A DNA stretch of 64,000 nucleotides from Agarophyton chilense (GCA_030374765.1 JARGXX010000077.1:248001-312000); one strand, 5' to 3'. Numbered from the stretch's first letter, positions 32,349 through 43,213 are shown. Notes: generated from the letters alone by a model not told the origin. Made by a program: numbers and translations.

Positions 32349-33299
32349 ATGTCAACCCTTCCCTACTTCATTCCTCCCAGACCAGTCACGCGCTCCTTTG
32401 CGGCGAAAAGGCGCTTGCAACTAACAGAATCTCCAGGATGCGCAAAGAGGCCCCTGAAGTCAGCAAAGCACATGGCGCGAGAGCCCAGTGAACTTGTGAA
32501 AGATTTGAAGAGTCGTCTTGAAGGAGTTGCGGATGCGTCCAAGAAACCTTTCATGGAACGCTACTTACGGAATGAGTTGCCATGCAGAGGCGTTCAGATA
32601 CCCATCGTGGAAAAAACTGTGAACGCATGGTCGAGAGAAAACGGGTTGGGCTCACAAATAAGAAACGCTCCGAACGCTCCGAACGCTCCGAACGCTCCGA
32701 ATGCTACCTTGGATGAACAGTTACTAAGAAGCCTGTTTGAATCTCCATTCAGTGAGGATAAGATTGCGGCCACTGTGTACGCCGGTCTTGTTGCAAGATT
32801 TTCTCCGACACATAATCGCGGTTTGATTTCCTTGTTTGAAGAACTCTTTGAAGACGATCTGATTCGACCATGGAGTACGACTGACTCTTTCTGCAATCGG
32901 GTGCTCGCGAAGATGATCAAGCGGCATGATGATGAATACTCAAATCGTATTTCTTCTTGGAGCACAGCTGAAAACCTATGGAAGGCACGTTGCAGTATTG
33001 TAACTTTTGTTCCATTTGCAAAGGATGAGAATTTCAGAGAACGTATTTGGAAAAATTCCACTGTTGTTGTTCAGCGACCGGAGAGATTTGCAAAAACCAG
33101 CATCGGTTGGATTCTCAGACAAGTTGCTAGATATGACGAAAAATTCATGATGCGTTTCGTGGAGCAATTCAAGAAGCATATGAGCTTGGAAGCGGTTAGA
33201 AATGCCACCAAGCACTGCAATAGTGACACAAAAAAGAAGTATATAGAAATGGTGAAAGAAAGCAAAAAGATTAGCCATGGTCTTCAGACATTCAAGTGA
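32349..33299 (+). CDS. AlkD-like DNA alkylation repair protein
   Basis: 316 residues from the ATG at 32349, chosen because the basic N-terminus and the conserved domain follow it; the frame is open further upstream. The helical-repeat glycosylase domain (DNA_alkylation family) is recognisable. Motifs are FMERYLRNELPCRGV near the start, LISLFEELFEDDLIRPWSTTDSFCNRVL, RISSWSTAENLWKARCSIVTF, and the late FAKTSIGWILRQVARYD. Known members remove N3- and N7-alkylpurines by capturing the extruded base in a HEAT-like superhelix. The Trp (WSTTDSF) and Arg (WKARC) positions fit the catalytic surface. It is probably nuclear. An Asn-Ala-Pro tripeptide repeat at 32664-32705 makes an unusual linker after the first helices. 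Confidence 0.85.
   Translation: MSTLPYFIPPRPVTRSFAAKRRLQLTESPGCAKRPLKSAKHMAREPSELVKDLKSRLEGVADASKKPFMERYLRNELPCRGVQIPIVEKTVNAWSRENGLGSQIRNAPNAPNAPNAPNATLDEQLLRSLFESPFSEDKIAATVYAGLVARFSPTHNRGLISLFEELFEDDLIRPWSTTDSFCNRVLAKMIKRHDDEYSNRISSWSTAENLWKARCSIVTFVPFAKDENFRERIWKNSTVVVQRPERFAKTSIGWILRQVARYDEKFMMRFVEQFKKHMSLEAVRNATKHCNSDTKKKYIEMVKESKKISHGLQTFK
32664..32705 (+). repeat. 9-bp coding minisatellite
   Basis: AACGCTCCG is repeated four times, then a partial variant copy AATGCT, giving (Asn-Ala-Pro)4-Asn-Ala inside the repair protein. Confidence 0.95.
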
Positions 33300-34719
33300 C
33301 AAACGACAACCACTTTTGTTGCATTGCCACGTCAAGTGATAGTGTGGATATGCTGAGTGTGGGTGAATCAGTAACTTTGAAATCCGCCATGAAGACGTTT
33401 GTTCGAAGTATACGAAAAGATGCTTTCATTGGTACTGGAAACAGCTATTTTCGTTGACAAATATGGAGCTTTTTCTTTCCCATCTGTGTGCGGACGCTAA
33501 CTTGCTCGTGACAAGTGACGTTTACCTGTCATCACTGCAGGCCCCAACGCTGACGAAACTTGTTCTAGAACGTGATCTATGCCTATGAGTCTTACTACGC
33601 TTATGACAAGTGTACTTTTGATTGTACAAAAACGAGTCCAGTCTGAACGTAATCTCATTCTACGTTGAGGATTTTGCCAGCAGCAAGCATTGCCGTCTCA
33701 TCCCTTATTTTTCTTCTCACACACGTTTTCATTCAGCTCCTAGAGAAAAAGCAGAAGACAAAAGTTAAAACGCTAGCACAGTCGCTGTGCATGCAAATCG
33801 TGCCAGAAGTCCGTCAGATCCTTACAAATGTTAGGGAAACAGTATAGAGACGTTTACAATGTCCGCTTGCAGTTGTCGAACAGATAGTCGGAAGCTAAAC
33901 AATGGAACTAATCAGACAGTTGAGAGCGTGGCAGAGGGTTTTCTCCAATGCAACAAAGGCCAGACAGCATGCAGCTCAAACACGGTACACTGCTCTACTG
34001 CAAGAGTCCTGTGCAAACAAAATGAAGCTCACAACCATTTTGTCGCAGAAACCTTTTTTCCACACAGTATAGGTATCCCTGAGATGAATCATGCTTTATG
34101 TTTTAAGCATTAAACGTGAATAACATTATCAACACTTTCATTTATTGCTTCACATATCCACAGGACAGCAAAATCGGCAGCTATTCTCCCGAACATGAAA
34201 CTAATTACACTATTCAATCAATCCTTCGGTATGTGATGAGGTTACACGAATCCTCAATGCCGTCAACGCGAAAGTATTGACTTCCAGCCTGGTTTTGAAA
34301 GCACGGTGAACGGGAAACGGTATACTGTAGCAGGCAAGGGTTAAAGGAGGCTGCAACATTCCGCAACAATCGGGGTGTCAAAACTGGTCTTTGCGTTACG
34401 CAAGCCGCATGGAAGAGACCAGTTTGGAACACAACTGTCTCCGCGGCATACCAGGAATATAGGATGCAATGGACAGCTACACCGGCGTGACACGCGCTTG
34501 AGGACCACAAAACCCCATACGAAAAGGAGACGACAAGCAATGAGGTGAACTCAATTCTCCGACTCGAAACCAATGCGCGCAATAGAGGCAAACTCGAAAG
34601 TTTGCAGGGCTCAATATACATGAAAGACGATCACAAGCATGAAGGTCATAAACCATGTTCCAGGCAACCTCCTCCTCTGCGTGCAAAACAAGAGAAATGC
34701 AACCTGAAGATCAAGATGC
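33300..34719. other. no gene seen
   Basis: Short frames only: 33665-33847 (+) has a hydrophobic start but just 60 codons, and 33859-34113 (+) and 34214-34686 (-) overlap without motifs. The part next to 34720 should hold the 3' end of the acetyl-CoA synthetase transcript. Confidence 0.5.
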
Positions 34720-36882
34720 TCACTTTCCATATGTTGACAACAACAAATCAATAACGCTTGGATCTGTCAGGGTGCTCGTATCGCCAAGGTCTTCCTTGTC
34801 AGTATCAAGACCATGCACAGCAATCTTTCTCAAGAGTCGACGCATAATCTTTCCAGATCGAGTCTTCGGAAGAGCCGGAGCCCATTGAATAGTATCTGGT
34901 GCAGCAAATGGTCCTATTTCAGTTCTCACACACATGCGAATTGACTTTCGAAGCTCCTCAGTGGTTTCAACCCCACTCATGAGTGACACGTAAGCATACA
35001 ACGCTTCTCCCTTCACATCGTGCGGAACGCCCACGACGGCGGCCTCCGCCACCGCATCATGAAGCACCAAAGCAGATTCAACTTCAGCTGTTCCAATTCG
35101 ATGCCCACTAACATTCAAAATATCATCCACACGACCAGTAAGCCAGTAATGTCCGTCAGCATCGCGACGGGCACCATCACCAGTCATGTAGTAGCCCGGA
35201 AATCGAGAAAAGTATGTGTCTTCCATTCGCTTATGGTCCCGATACACGGTGCGAAGCGTCGACGGCCATGCTTTCTTGATGACCAAGAAGCCCTCCGCAG
35301 GCCCCTCCAATTCCTGCCCTTCCGCATCAACAAGAGCCGGCTCAATTCCGAAGAACGGCATCATGGCACACCCAGGTTTCAAGGGCAAGCCCGGAATAGG
35401 CAACGGCGTAATGCAGTGACCGCCAGTTTCCGTTTGCCACCAGGTATCAACAATAGCGCATTTCTTGTCCCCAACTACATCATGATACCACAACCATGCT
35501 TCCGGATTAATTGGCTCTCCCACCGTGCCAAGTACGCGTAAACTAGACCGGTTGCAGAGAGTGACCCAATCCGAACTAGATGGATTCGGGTTGCTCTCGG
35601 TGACAGGCGGGGGATTTGCTCCTTTCAAGGCGCGAATGACGGTGGGAGCAGTGTACAGTTGCGCAACCTTGTAGTGCTCAACAATTTGCCAAAGGCGAGC
35701 AGGCGTGGGATAGTTGGGTATGCCCTCGTAGAGAACCTGTGTGGCGCCGTTTAGAAGGGGGCCATAGGTAACATATGAATGTCCTGTAATCCAGCCACAA
35801 TCTGATGTTGAAAAGAAAACATCATCAGGTTGATAATCAAAGGTATATTTAAAAGTAGTAGCGGCGTATATCATATAACCGGCGCTGGTGTGAACGACGC
35901 CTTTTGGTTTCCCAGTGCTACCACTTGTGTAGAGCACAAACAGGGGATGCTCGCTCTCAACCCATTCGATTGGACAAACAGGATCTGCTTGAGCGAGCAC
36001 GGTGTCCCAATCGAGATCACGAGGAAGTTCCAGCAACGAAGCATGAATTTTATCGGTGCCGGGCGTCTTGGTGACGACCTGGTACTCGACAGTATGGCCA
36101 GCTTTGGCAGCAATGCGGATGGCTTGATCCGAGATGCTCTTGAGTTTGATGGACTTGGCTCCCCTTCCAACGCTTTCGGTGACAACAAGCACAGATGCTT
36201 CACTATCGATTATGCGACCTGCCAAGGCCTCCGCGCTGAAGCCGCCAAAGACGACGGAATGTACGGCGCCAATACGGGCGCACGCAAGCATGGCAGCCGG
36301 GAGCTGCGGGATCATTGGCATGTACAATATGACGACATCTCCTTTCTTGACGTTCAATTGGATCTTCAAGACGTTTGAGAAGCGTTGGACCATGTCTGAT
36401 AACTGGCTAAAGGTGACTGTTGTGCGTCGACCGGGCTCATTTCCCTCGCAGTAGAATGCAACGGAATTAGCCTTTGCGGGATGTTCAAGCCATCTATCGA
36501 GCGCGTTGTAACAGACATTTGTAAGTCGATCGCTGAGAAATGAGACGTTGACACCATTCAAGGCGGAGGGGTTGAAATTGTACGAGAGCACGGAGTCTTG
36601 ATGGTGGTGCTGGTGCTGCTGATGATCCGTGGGTTGTTTCCAGACAAAAGAGTGTGCAATGTCGTTCCAAAATGCGGAAGGATCGGAGATGGAGCGGTTG
36701 TACAAGGTGCGGTACGTGTGAATGTCGGGAATATGCGGCGTGGGCAAGGCAACGGCGGCAATTGGATGGGTGCTCTCAGCGCGAGTCTTGGCATGCTTGA
36801 CGGAGTGCATGGCGGAGCGATGGCAGGGCAGACGTGGGGGTCGGTGTGAGGGGAGAGGCAGCGCATACAGAAAGCACAGCAT
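34720..36882 (-). CDS. ACS: acetyl-CoA synthetase (AMP-forming)
   Basis: It activates acetate to acetyl-AMP and then to acetyl-CoA. From the ATG at 36882 it is 720 residues; an ATG at 36810 would give 696. The frame is open to 37140, but that part crosses a G/C homopolymer and a low-complexity stretch, so I reject it. The adenylation domain has the P-loop LYTSGSTGKPKGV (about residue 318), SDCGWITGHSY, and DTWWQTETGG. The hinge GRVDDILNVSGHRIG leads to the C-terminal domain with the catalytic Lys in TRSGKIMRR (about 678), the residue acetylated in homologues. The first 60-70 residues are basic and His/Pro-rich and could be an organelle transit peptide, but this is uncertain. Divergent from the gene at 37408. 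Confidence 0.92.
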   Translation of the reverse strand: MLCFLYALPLPSHRPPRLPCHRSAMHSVKHAKTRAESTHPIAAVALPTPHIPDIHTYRTLYNRSISDPSAFWNDIAHSFVWKQPTDHQQHQHHHQDSVLSYNFNPSALNGVNVSFLSDRLTNVCYNALDRWLEHPAKANSVAFYCEGNEPGRRTTVTFSQLSDMVQRFSNVLKIQLNVKKGDVVILYMPMIPQLPAAMLACARIGAVHSVVFGGFSAEALAGRIIDSEASVLVVTESVGRGAKSIKLKSISDQAIRIAAKAGHTVEYQVVTKTPGTDKIHASLLELPRDLDWDTVLAQADPVCPIEWVESEHPLFVLYTSGSTGKPKGVVHTSAGYMIYAATTFKYTFDYQPDDVFFSTSDCGWITGHSYVTYGPLLNGATQVLYEGIPNYPTPARLWQIVEHYKVAQLYTAPTVIRALKGANPPPVTESNPNPSSSDWVTLCNRSSLRVLGTVGEPINPEAWLWYHDVVGDKKCAIVDTWWQTETGGHCITPLPIPGLPLKPGCAMMPFFGIEPALVDAEGQELEGPAEGFLVIKKAWPSTLRTVYRDHKRMEDTYFSRFPGYYMTGDGARRDADGHYWLTGRVDDILNVSGHRIGTAEVESALVLHDAVAEAAVVGVPHDVKGEALYAYVSLMSGVETTEELRKSIRMCVRTEIGPFAAPDTIQWAPALPKTRSGKIMRRLLRKIAVHGLDTDKEDLGDTSTLTDPSVIDLLLSTYGK

Positions 36883-36887
36883 CTTCC

Positions 36888-36907
36888 GGGGGGGGGGTGG
36901 GGGGGGG
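36888..36907 (+). repeat. G10-T-G9 tract
   Basis: This near-perfect guanine run ends 5 bp upstream of the preferred ATG of the acetyl-CoA synthetase gene, which is read on the other strand and so sees a C run in its leader. Length is likely to vary, and a quadruplex on the + strand is possible. Confidence 0.9.
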
Positions 36908-37407
36908 TGTACGAGGTGTGAGGTGGGACACCACTCGGGCGGCGAGCGTGGACGCGGGGTGGCGGCTCGGGCGAGAGTTTGTGCGTTCAACGTGCAGTAC
37001 GCACAAAGCCACTGTAGATCCGCGTGCTGTAGATACGTGATCTGATTATGAGATTGTGATACGGTGCTGCTGCTGTAAGGGGCGACTGTCTGCTTACACA
37101 AGGCGGCACCTCCTCTGACGTGGCATATGGTCATCGACACGGCGGCTTGAAGGGTAGTTTGAAGGGTGGCGTGCGCTCCGTGCGCTCACGGCGCATAGTG
37201 TCGCGATGGTCAAATGTCAAAGGTCGCCAAACAATCGAATCGCCGCTTGCGCTGCGTGCGACACAACGCGACACTCGCCACGCCTCCACTGCCCTACAAG
37301 CCACAGTCGTTCTGTCTCTTCCCGTCGCCCCCATCTGTCAGTTATGCCCTCTAAAGTCCCATCACACTCTCTACTCTCCCTCCGCTCCCTCCATTCTGTC
37401 GCTCAAC

Positions 37408-38463
37408 ATGGCAGTCATTTCGTCCACTCCTTCCTGTCTTTCTTACGCTTTTTACGTCCGATTCTGTTCCCTACTTGCTTTGTTGCTGCTCATCTTCAAT
37501 ATTGTGCGTTTGCATCATTCCGCCTTCCATCGAACCCTTTCTCCCGTTGCAGTGCAGCCTCTTTCAGGACACAGCGTGCTTCGCCCTGTGGAGCCTGCGC
37601 GAGAGATCTTTCTGCAGCCCTCCGCCGTTAAGATTGAGGGCATCGGTGCCGTGCTGTCCGGTTTGAAACCAGTTCTTCTTCTGTCGCAATACACCAACGC
37701 CCGTATCACAATGCACGACAATTTCACAGGACACGGCTATAACATGAGCCAGTACCTCCAATTTGGCACACCGTTCCCGCCGTGGCAGCGAGTACCATGC
37801 AACATAACCTTCAACATGAGGAAACTACTTGTTCGAATCGTTGAGCAATGCGAGCACTTCAACTTGTCTGAATTGCACCAACTTCGTTTGTTTGATAAGT
37901 GCAATTCAATCAGCATTTCCAAGTACATTGCTCACCCGAGAGTGTGTCTGAAGCACACGCAAAATCTCGTGCGTTCTTTCACCAAATTTCGCAACATCGA
38001 TGATACACCAAAGAATCATGTGTGCGTGCTGCGCCGTGGGGGGGATATTGAACATATCATACTGGCTGGAGAGGGCAACAAGTACGCTATAGATGAACAA
38101 TTGACTCTGCCCATTCTGCACAACGTGAGCAGACGGGGCGGCAAAGTGGCTCTCATCACTGAAACAGAGCATGAACAACAGCTCAAGGCACTATACAAGC
38201 CGCACGTGTTCAGTAACTTTGACTCTTTGGAACGCGTGGTGTCTTTGTTGGGGCGGTGTCGATGTACATTTGTTTCAAGCGGAAGCTCTTTTGCGGCCGC
38301 TATGATGCAGATTACTAGGCCTTCATATATAGTGTACACCTCCAGTCGGGAGGGCTTTTCTTTCGAAGAGCGCTGGTATAGCTTTGAGGAGTATGGTCCC
38401 TCAGCCATCGACGTGAACAGTGCGCCACAACACGTCGTTGACAAATGTGCACCGCGTTGGTAG
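37408..38463 (+). CDS. type II membrane protein, glycosyltransferase-like
   Basis: 351 residues from the ATG at 37408, chosen because it directly precedes a short cytoplasmic tail and one membrane helix (about residues 11-33, VRFCSLLALLLLIFNIV). This is the topology of Golgi glycosyltransferases. The lumenal part has several N-glycosylation sequons (NFTG, NMSQ, NITF, NLSE, NVSR) and many Cys. A C-terminal segment (LLGRCRCTFVSSGSSFAAAMM) resembles the sugar-nucleotide binding end of fucosyltransferase-like GT-B enzymes (a Ser-rich loop after a beta strand). I cannot name the family with certainty. It shares a divergent promoter region (about 36900-37400) with acetyl-CoA synthetase. Confidence 0.6.
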   Translation: MAVISSTPSCLSYAFYVRFCSLLALLLLIFNIVRLHHSAFHRTLSPVAVQPLSGHSVLRPVEPAREIFLQPSAVKIEGIGAVLSGLKPVLLLSQYTNARITMHDNFTGHGYNMSQYLQFGTPFPPWQRVPCNITFNMRKLLVRIVEQCEHFNLSELHQLRLFDKCNSISISKYIAHPRVCLKHTQNLVRSFTKFRNIDDTPKNHVCVLRRGGDIEHIILAGEGNKYAIDEQLTLPILHNVSRRGGKVALITETEHEQQLKALYKPHVFSNFDSLERVVSLLGRCRCTFVSSGSSFAAAMMQITRPSYIVYTSSREGFSFEERWYSFEEYGPSAIDVNSAPQHVVDKCAPRW

Positions 38464-39239
38464 GATAACAATTTTTTTTGAACTGCTTGAGTGGTAGGTC
38501 TGTAGCTAGAATGAGAGTGAACATGCATAAAGCAAACGCGACATGACACACATACATTGTATGTATCATTGACGACTGGTGAATCATAGTGAATTTTTAT
38601 TCCAAATGCTCCTCTCGAGAGCTGTACCTGTACCTTCCACGCGTGGAGGGTATTTGGAAAAGCGGAATGTTGTCCCATTTGGTTTCGAGTGTGTGAGTGT
38701 GGCGGGCATTTTGAACTTTGTGACGTTGCACACACATGCGACGACTAGTCTTCTCTTTTGCGGCATTGGGCACGCACATCACCCTCTATGTCGGACAGGT
38801 CCAGTATCTGCACAGTAGAGCCAAGCGACTGGTTTAGCCAGATATTGTTGTTTTGGTGACAAACGCTCAAATATTGATCGATGTAACCGTTGTTCGCGAC
38901 CGTTGGCTCTTCGAGTGGGATGGTGGCAGAGCGTGGCCCGGCGGGCGCAGTTGCCTGCTTGCTGAATTGCACGCAGATATTTGATCTGTTTCCGTGCTTG
39001 GCTGTGCGCGTGGCAGCGCGTGCAAACAAGACAAAACAACGTGGTGTTGCGGCAAACATGCCGTCAACAAGCGGTGTATCTCTTCCCGAGCTGACTCGAC
39101 TCCAGTTTTTTTTTTGATTGCCCAATACTGCACTTGGTTGGAACAACGAGTCTCTGTTTTGGTTTAGCAGTTTAGTAGCTAGTGTATGTAAGTTCTAACG
39201 CTACGCGCAAAAAAAGAGTAAAGAATTACAAAGGAAGGC
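38464..39239. other. intergenic between convergent genes
   Basis: This holds the 3' ends of the genes at 37408-38463 (+) and 39240-40766 (-). Short overlapping frames (38745-39146 on -, 38890-39117 on +) have no motif. Confidence 0.5.
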
Positions 39240-40766
39240 TCACAACAGCCCCAGCACCACGGTCTGCCCGTGTGAGACGTTTCGTCGCATAACCACATAC
39301 CCGTTGGTGTACTTGACAAAAATGGAGTCGATGACCGTGCGCTGGCCAAGCCCAAAGTGCAACGTTTCCAAATACGAGTGCGATACGGAATCGCCCGGGG
39401 AGCCAACTCGTCTCCACATGCGCAAATCTCCAGCGCGCACGTGCACCACGGCGTTGAGCGGGGTGCAACTTCTATCCCACGGGTTTCCAACCCTGACGTG
39501 AATGTAGTTTCCATTGTTGGACATTTCGTTGCGGAAGATCTTGAACGTGCCACCCAGATTCACATCGTCCTGGTGACCTTCGCTCATGACCAGGTCCACA
39601 TTGCCGTCCATGTCGTAGTCGACGGCCACGGCGTGGTCGCCGCGTGTGGACGGTGCGTGCGATGTGAGCCCGTTGAACGCAGTGAATGTGCCGTCGCCGT
39701 TATTGAGAAGCAGCACGTCGTCACCCTCAAACTGCGTCACCTGCAGGTCCATCCAGCCGTCGTTGTTAAAGTCGCCCACACTGACGCCGCGCGACGCCAG
39801 CCCACGCGGGATGCGCGCGCGTTCGCTCACGTCCACGTAGCGCCCATTGCGGTTTTCCAGTAAAATGTCCTCGTACACTATGTCTGGCATCCAGCGACCC
39901 ACCCTGGTCCTGGCGAGGTACAGGTCGAAGTCGCCGTCATTGTCAAAGTCGATTTCGGCGACGGCCAGCACCCCCTTGCGCGCGAGGCCGGTCAGGTGCG
40001 GCGGCAGAACGGTGTCGGTGATTTCGGTGAGCGTGAAAGGGGCGGTGATTTTGTAAAACTTGAGGTCCCAGTACGCAATGAGCTCCATAGTGCCGTCGTT
40101 GTCCACGTCGGTGACGGTGGCCAGGGCGTTGACGCTCCAGTGGTAGTCGCCGCTGAGATTTCTTGGGGCGAACTGCAGGCGACCGACGTTTTCGTACGCA
40201 AACTGACTGGGCCCAGAGAGCGCGAGCCCGTTGGTGTAGATGGCGTCCGGCCAGTACGGGTGGGCTCCCATGGAAAGATCAAGGTACACGGCGGTGCGGC
40301 CGCGGCCGCCAAAGGCAGTGATGGCGGCTTGCTGCGTGACCTGGGTGATGGAGCGGTCGTTCGGGTTGACCTGGAACATGAGCGGGTGGGCTGGGTCGCG
40401 GCCCCAGTTGCCGCCCACGGACAGCGTGAAGCGCATGGTTTTTTGCCACGGTGACACGGGGAAGGCGGAAAAGCCGTGCGAATCGTGGTATATGCCCCAG
40501 TGGGGCTTGGTGAAGGTACCGTCAGCGTTGTTGAAATACAGCTCGGTGAAGGTGGTGTCATGGTGACAGAAGAGAAGATCTGGGTGTCCGTCTCGGTCCA
40601 GGTCGACGACTGCGGGGGAGCCATACTTTTTGGCGCGTCCGAAGGAGGTGTCAATGCGCGCGGCGGCCGTGACGTCGCGGAAGCGCGGGGCAGACAGGGC
40701 GGGGGCGCGGCTCGGCGCAAGCGCGGCGACGAGAAACAACACGAGCAACAGACTGGGCGATAACAT
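39240..40766 (-). CDS. secreted FG-GAP/VCBS protein with ASPIC/UnbV end
   Basis: 508 residues from the ATG at 40766, which is followed at once by a signal peptide (LLLVLFLVAALAPSRAPALS). An ATG 24 codons upstream would spoil the signal. The body carries at least five calcium-binding loops of the DxDxDG type: DLDRDGHPDLLF, DVDNDGTMELIA, DFDNDGDFDLYLA, DFNNDGWMDLQV and DYDMDGNVDLVM. These are typical of a seven-bladed beta-propeller as in integrin alpha chains. The C-terminal 80 residues fit the ASPIC/UnbV domain (LHFGLGQRTVIDSIFVKYTNG). Probably an extracellular or cell-wall protein. The partner is unknown. Confidence 0.88.
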   Translation of the reverse strand: MLSPSLLLVLFLVAALAPSRAPALSAPRFRDVTAAARIDTSFGRAKKYGSPAVVDLDRDGHPDLLFCHHDTTFTELYFNNADGTFTKPHWGIYHDSHGFSAFPVSPWQKTMRFTLSVGGNWGRDPAHPLMFQVNPNDRSITQVTQQAAITAFGGRGRTAVYLDLSMGAHPYWPDAIYTNGLALSGPSQFAYENVGRLQFAPRNLSGDYHWSVNALATVTDVDNDGTMELIAYWDLKFYKITAPFTLTEITDTVLPPHLTGLARKGVLAVAEIDFDNDGDFDLYLARTRVGRWMPDIVYEDILLENRNGRYVDVSERARIPRGLASRGVSVGDFNNDGWMDLQVTQFEGDDVLLLNNGDGTFTAFNGLTSHAPSTRGDHAVAVDYDMDGNVDLVMSEGHQDDVNLGGTFKIFRNEMSNNGNYIHVRVGNPWDRSCTPLNAVVHVRAGDLRMWRRVGSPGDSVSHSYLETLHFGLGQRTVIDSIFVKYTNGYVVMRRNVSHGQTVVLGLL

Positions 40767-41170
40767 GGGGGAGCGGAAAAGTGGGGGAATTGGGCGCACA
40801 GAAGACGGAGCGATGCGAATGGCAGGCAGAACGAGCACGAAGGAGAACGGGACGAAGAGGAGAGAGGAGAGCCTTTATGTGGGCGACGGAGGGCCGGGAC
40901 GCAGGGGTGGGAGCGGTGAGCCTCGAGGAGGACAACGACGCACAACAAAGAAGCTGGCGTCGTGTAGGGCGCGCTTCGAATGGGTTGGCGGCGCGAGATG
41001 CAAAGACGTGCATGATGGCAACGCACAGGCGCCAGTGCAAACGCTGCTTGTCTTTTACGACACAGTCGACGGCGACGCACTTGCGGCAGCGGGGGAGGGG
41101 GAAGGGCGTGCAAGAAGAGGTGGCGCGGTACGGTGGAGCGGGACAGTACAAAAGGGCGCGTGTACAATGT

Positions 41171-41258
41171 GTGTGCGGCGCGTGTGCGACGCGTGTGCGA
41201 CGCATGTGCGACGCGTGTGCGACGCATGGTCGACGCATGGTCGACGCATGTGCAAGAG
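41171..41258 (+). repeat. 11-bp minisatellite
   Basis: About eight units of GTGTGCGACGC and variants (ATGTGCGACGC, ATGGTCGACGC). A related 12-bp repeat (GCGACGCAGCTC) follows at about 41380-41405. Both lie between divergent promoters, upstream of the first phosphatase. Confidence 0.9.
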
Positions 41259-41685
41259 GCAGCGCGCGCCGCCGTAGATGTAAGGCGTATGAAACGTGTG
41301 TGTGTCGGTACCACGTGTGACGCGGATTAGCGCAAGTAACACGGATGCCACGTGTATTGGGCGCTCGTGCACCTCGTGCGACGCAGCTCGCGACGCAGCT
41401 CGCGACGCACAGCGCGCACACGCGAGCCATTGCTCATACGCACCATCGTGGCGATGGTGGTCATGACGCGGCGGTGATGGCGACGTGCGTTGTGGTTGGT
41501 CCTACTTTGTGTGTCGCGAATATGAAATGCTACGCTGCGCGTCGCGTGGCGACCTCACGTTTTGTGGCTTCCGCCGCTTGGGCGCGGCGTTGCTCGCAGG
41601 AGGGTGCTCTTAAGGCCTGCTCGCTGCTGCGCGTGGGCGTTGAGAACGTTGAGAGAGAGCGGACCGTTGTCGGTGAGGTGCCATC

Positions 41686-41745
41686 ATGACGAACCAGTCG
41701 CCGCCGGCGTCATCTTCGTCGTCGTCGACGTCGTCGTCATCTTCT

Positions 41746-41782
<37 letters not shown>

Positions 41783-42957
41783 GGGCATCATCAGGGCAAA
41801 CAGCAAACGAAGCGTGCGCACGCGCGCCGCACGGCGCCTACTCGTGCCACGGACGCGCGCCCTACCAGCACGACCGCGTGCTGGCGCACAATGCGCCCCA
41901 CCGCGCGCTCTACGCCGTGGCCGACGGACACGGCGCGCCGGACAGCGGACACTTGGTATCTCAACACATCGTCGACACACTTCCAACACTAGTGTGGCGA
42001 CACACATCGCGCGTACGCGACGCACACGCCATGCGCGGCGCGCTGCGTGCAGCCGTGCTTCAACTGGACGAAAGCGCAATCGCCATGACGGGGGCGGCGC
42101 GCGTGTACGCTGGTAGCACGTTGTGCGCGCTGTTACGCGTTTATAACCGCTTGTATTGCGTGAATGTGGGCGACTCTCGGGCAGTGTTACTGTCGGCTCC
42201 GGGCGTGGTGACACCGCTGTCGGAGGACCATCGGTGCGATCTGGCGGGCGAGCGATATCGCATCCAGCGCGCTGGCGGCGTCGTCATGGGTGGTTTACTC
42301 AACGGATACATCTCCATGTCGCGCGCCATCGGCGACGACGATCTCAAGACCCACCGCAACATCACGCGCTTCCCGGCGCTGCGCGCAGGCGACAGCGCGG
42401 GTGAGACGCGACGCTTCGGCAAGGAGCTGTTCACGGCGGAGCCGGACGTGACGAGCGTGGCGGTAGGCGTGGAGCAGCTGGTGTGTGTGGTGGCGTCGGA
42501 CGGCGTATGGACAGCGCTGTCCAACGCGTCGGTGATGAACGTGGTGAGAAAACTGGTGGCGCGACGCGCGTCACCCGAACGCATTGCACGTCGCATTGTG
42601 TCTCGCGCTCTCGCCAAACACTCGCGCGATAATACCTCCGCGCTGGTTCTGTTTCTGTGGCCGTACCAACATGTGTACGACGCGCTTACGCGTTGCGTGC
42701 GTCGTCGTCGCGCCCCTCTCGTACTGCGTCCGCTGCCGCGCGACCACGCGCTACACCAGCGCTACCACCACCATCTTCGTTGCGCCGCCGCCGCCGCCGA
42801 TGCTGACGATTCCGCCGCCGCTGTTGACGATTCCACCGCCGCCGCCGCTGCTGACGATTCCGCCCTCGCGCTGCGCAACTCGAGGCGAGCGCTCACCGCC
42901 CTCCGCGGCCGGCTAGCGCCTGCGTGGCTCGCGCGCTCCCTCACCACCGTCACCTGA
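41686..42957 (+). CDS. PP2C-type protein phosphatase 1
   Basis: 423 residues, a metal-dependent Ser/Thr phosphatase. After an N-terminal poly-Ser run (about residues 9-32, encoded by TCN repeats) the catalytic domain shows its ordered motifs: YQHDR, AVADGHGAPDSG with the metal-binding Asp-Gly, AGSTLCALL, CVNVGDSRAVLL, SMSRAIGDDDLK, VASDGVWTALSN and RDNTSALVLFL. All metal-ligand Asp positions appear kept. The C-terminal tail is Ala/Asp-rich. The frame has no intron. It sits 256 bp upstream of a paralogue on the same strand, so it is one of a tandem pair. Location (nucleus or cytosol) and substrate are not visible. Confidence 0.92.
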
Positions 42958-43213
42958 GCCCTTCGCCCCTCTTCGTACTCACCCTAGTCGTAGCCTTAGA
43001 ACAACAAACACACACACACTCTTAACAGTAAAAACACAGTAACAGCGTCCACACAAAACCGTCCAGCGGGGCTCGCCCCGCCACGCGAGTCCCTCATTTC
43101 GTGTAAAAAAACGCTAAACCGCTTTCGCCAACACACAATCCCCCCTCCCCCCACCCGCGTCAGTAGCCGTGCGCTCTGGCTCGCAATTCGCGCCACCGAG
43201 CTCCGCCCGCGCA

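Noticed and set aside
33665..34113. Two small + frames (60 and 84 codons)
   Set aside because: No family similarity I can see and no splice sites joining them convincingly.
36883..37140. Upstream extension of the acetyl-CoA synthetase frame (86 more codons)
   Set aside because: It crosses the C homopolymer and a low-complexity stretch overlapping the divergent promoter, with no similarity to the family N-terminus.
41171..41258. CRISPR or regulatory array
   Set aside because: A simple 11-bp head-to-tail minisatellite without spacers.
39992..41430. Long frames of 440 and 259 codons on the minus strand overlapping the FG-GAP gene and its upstream region
   Set aside because: Composition is Arg/Pro/Ser/Thr-rich, driven by GC-rich repeats, and they overlap the well-supported FG-GAP frame.
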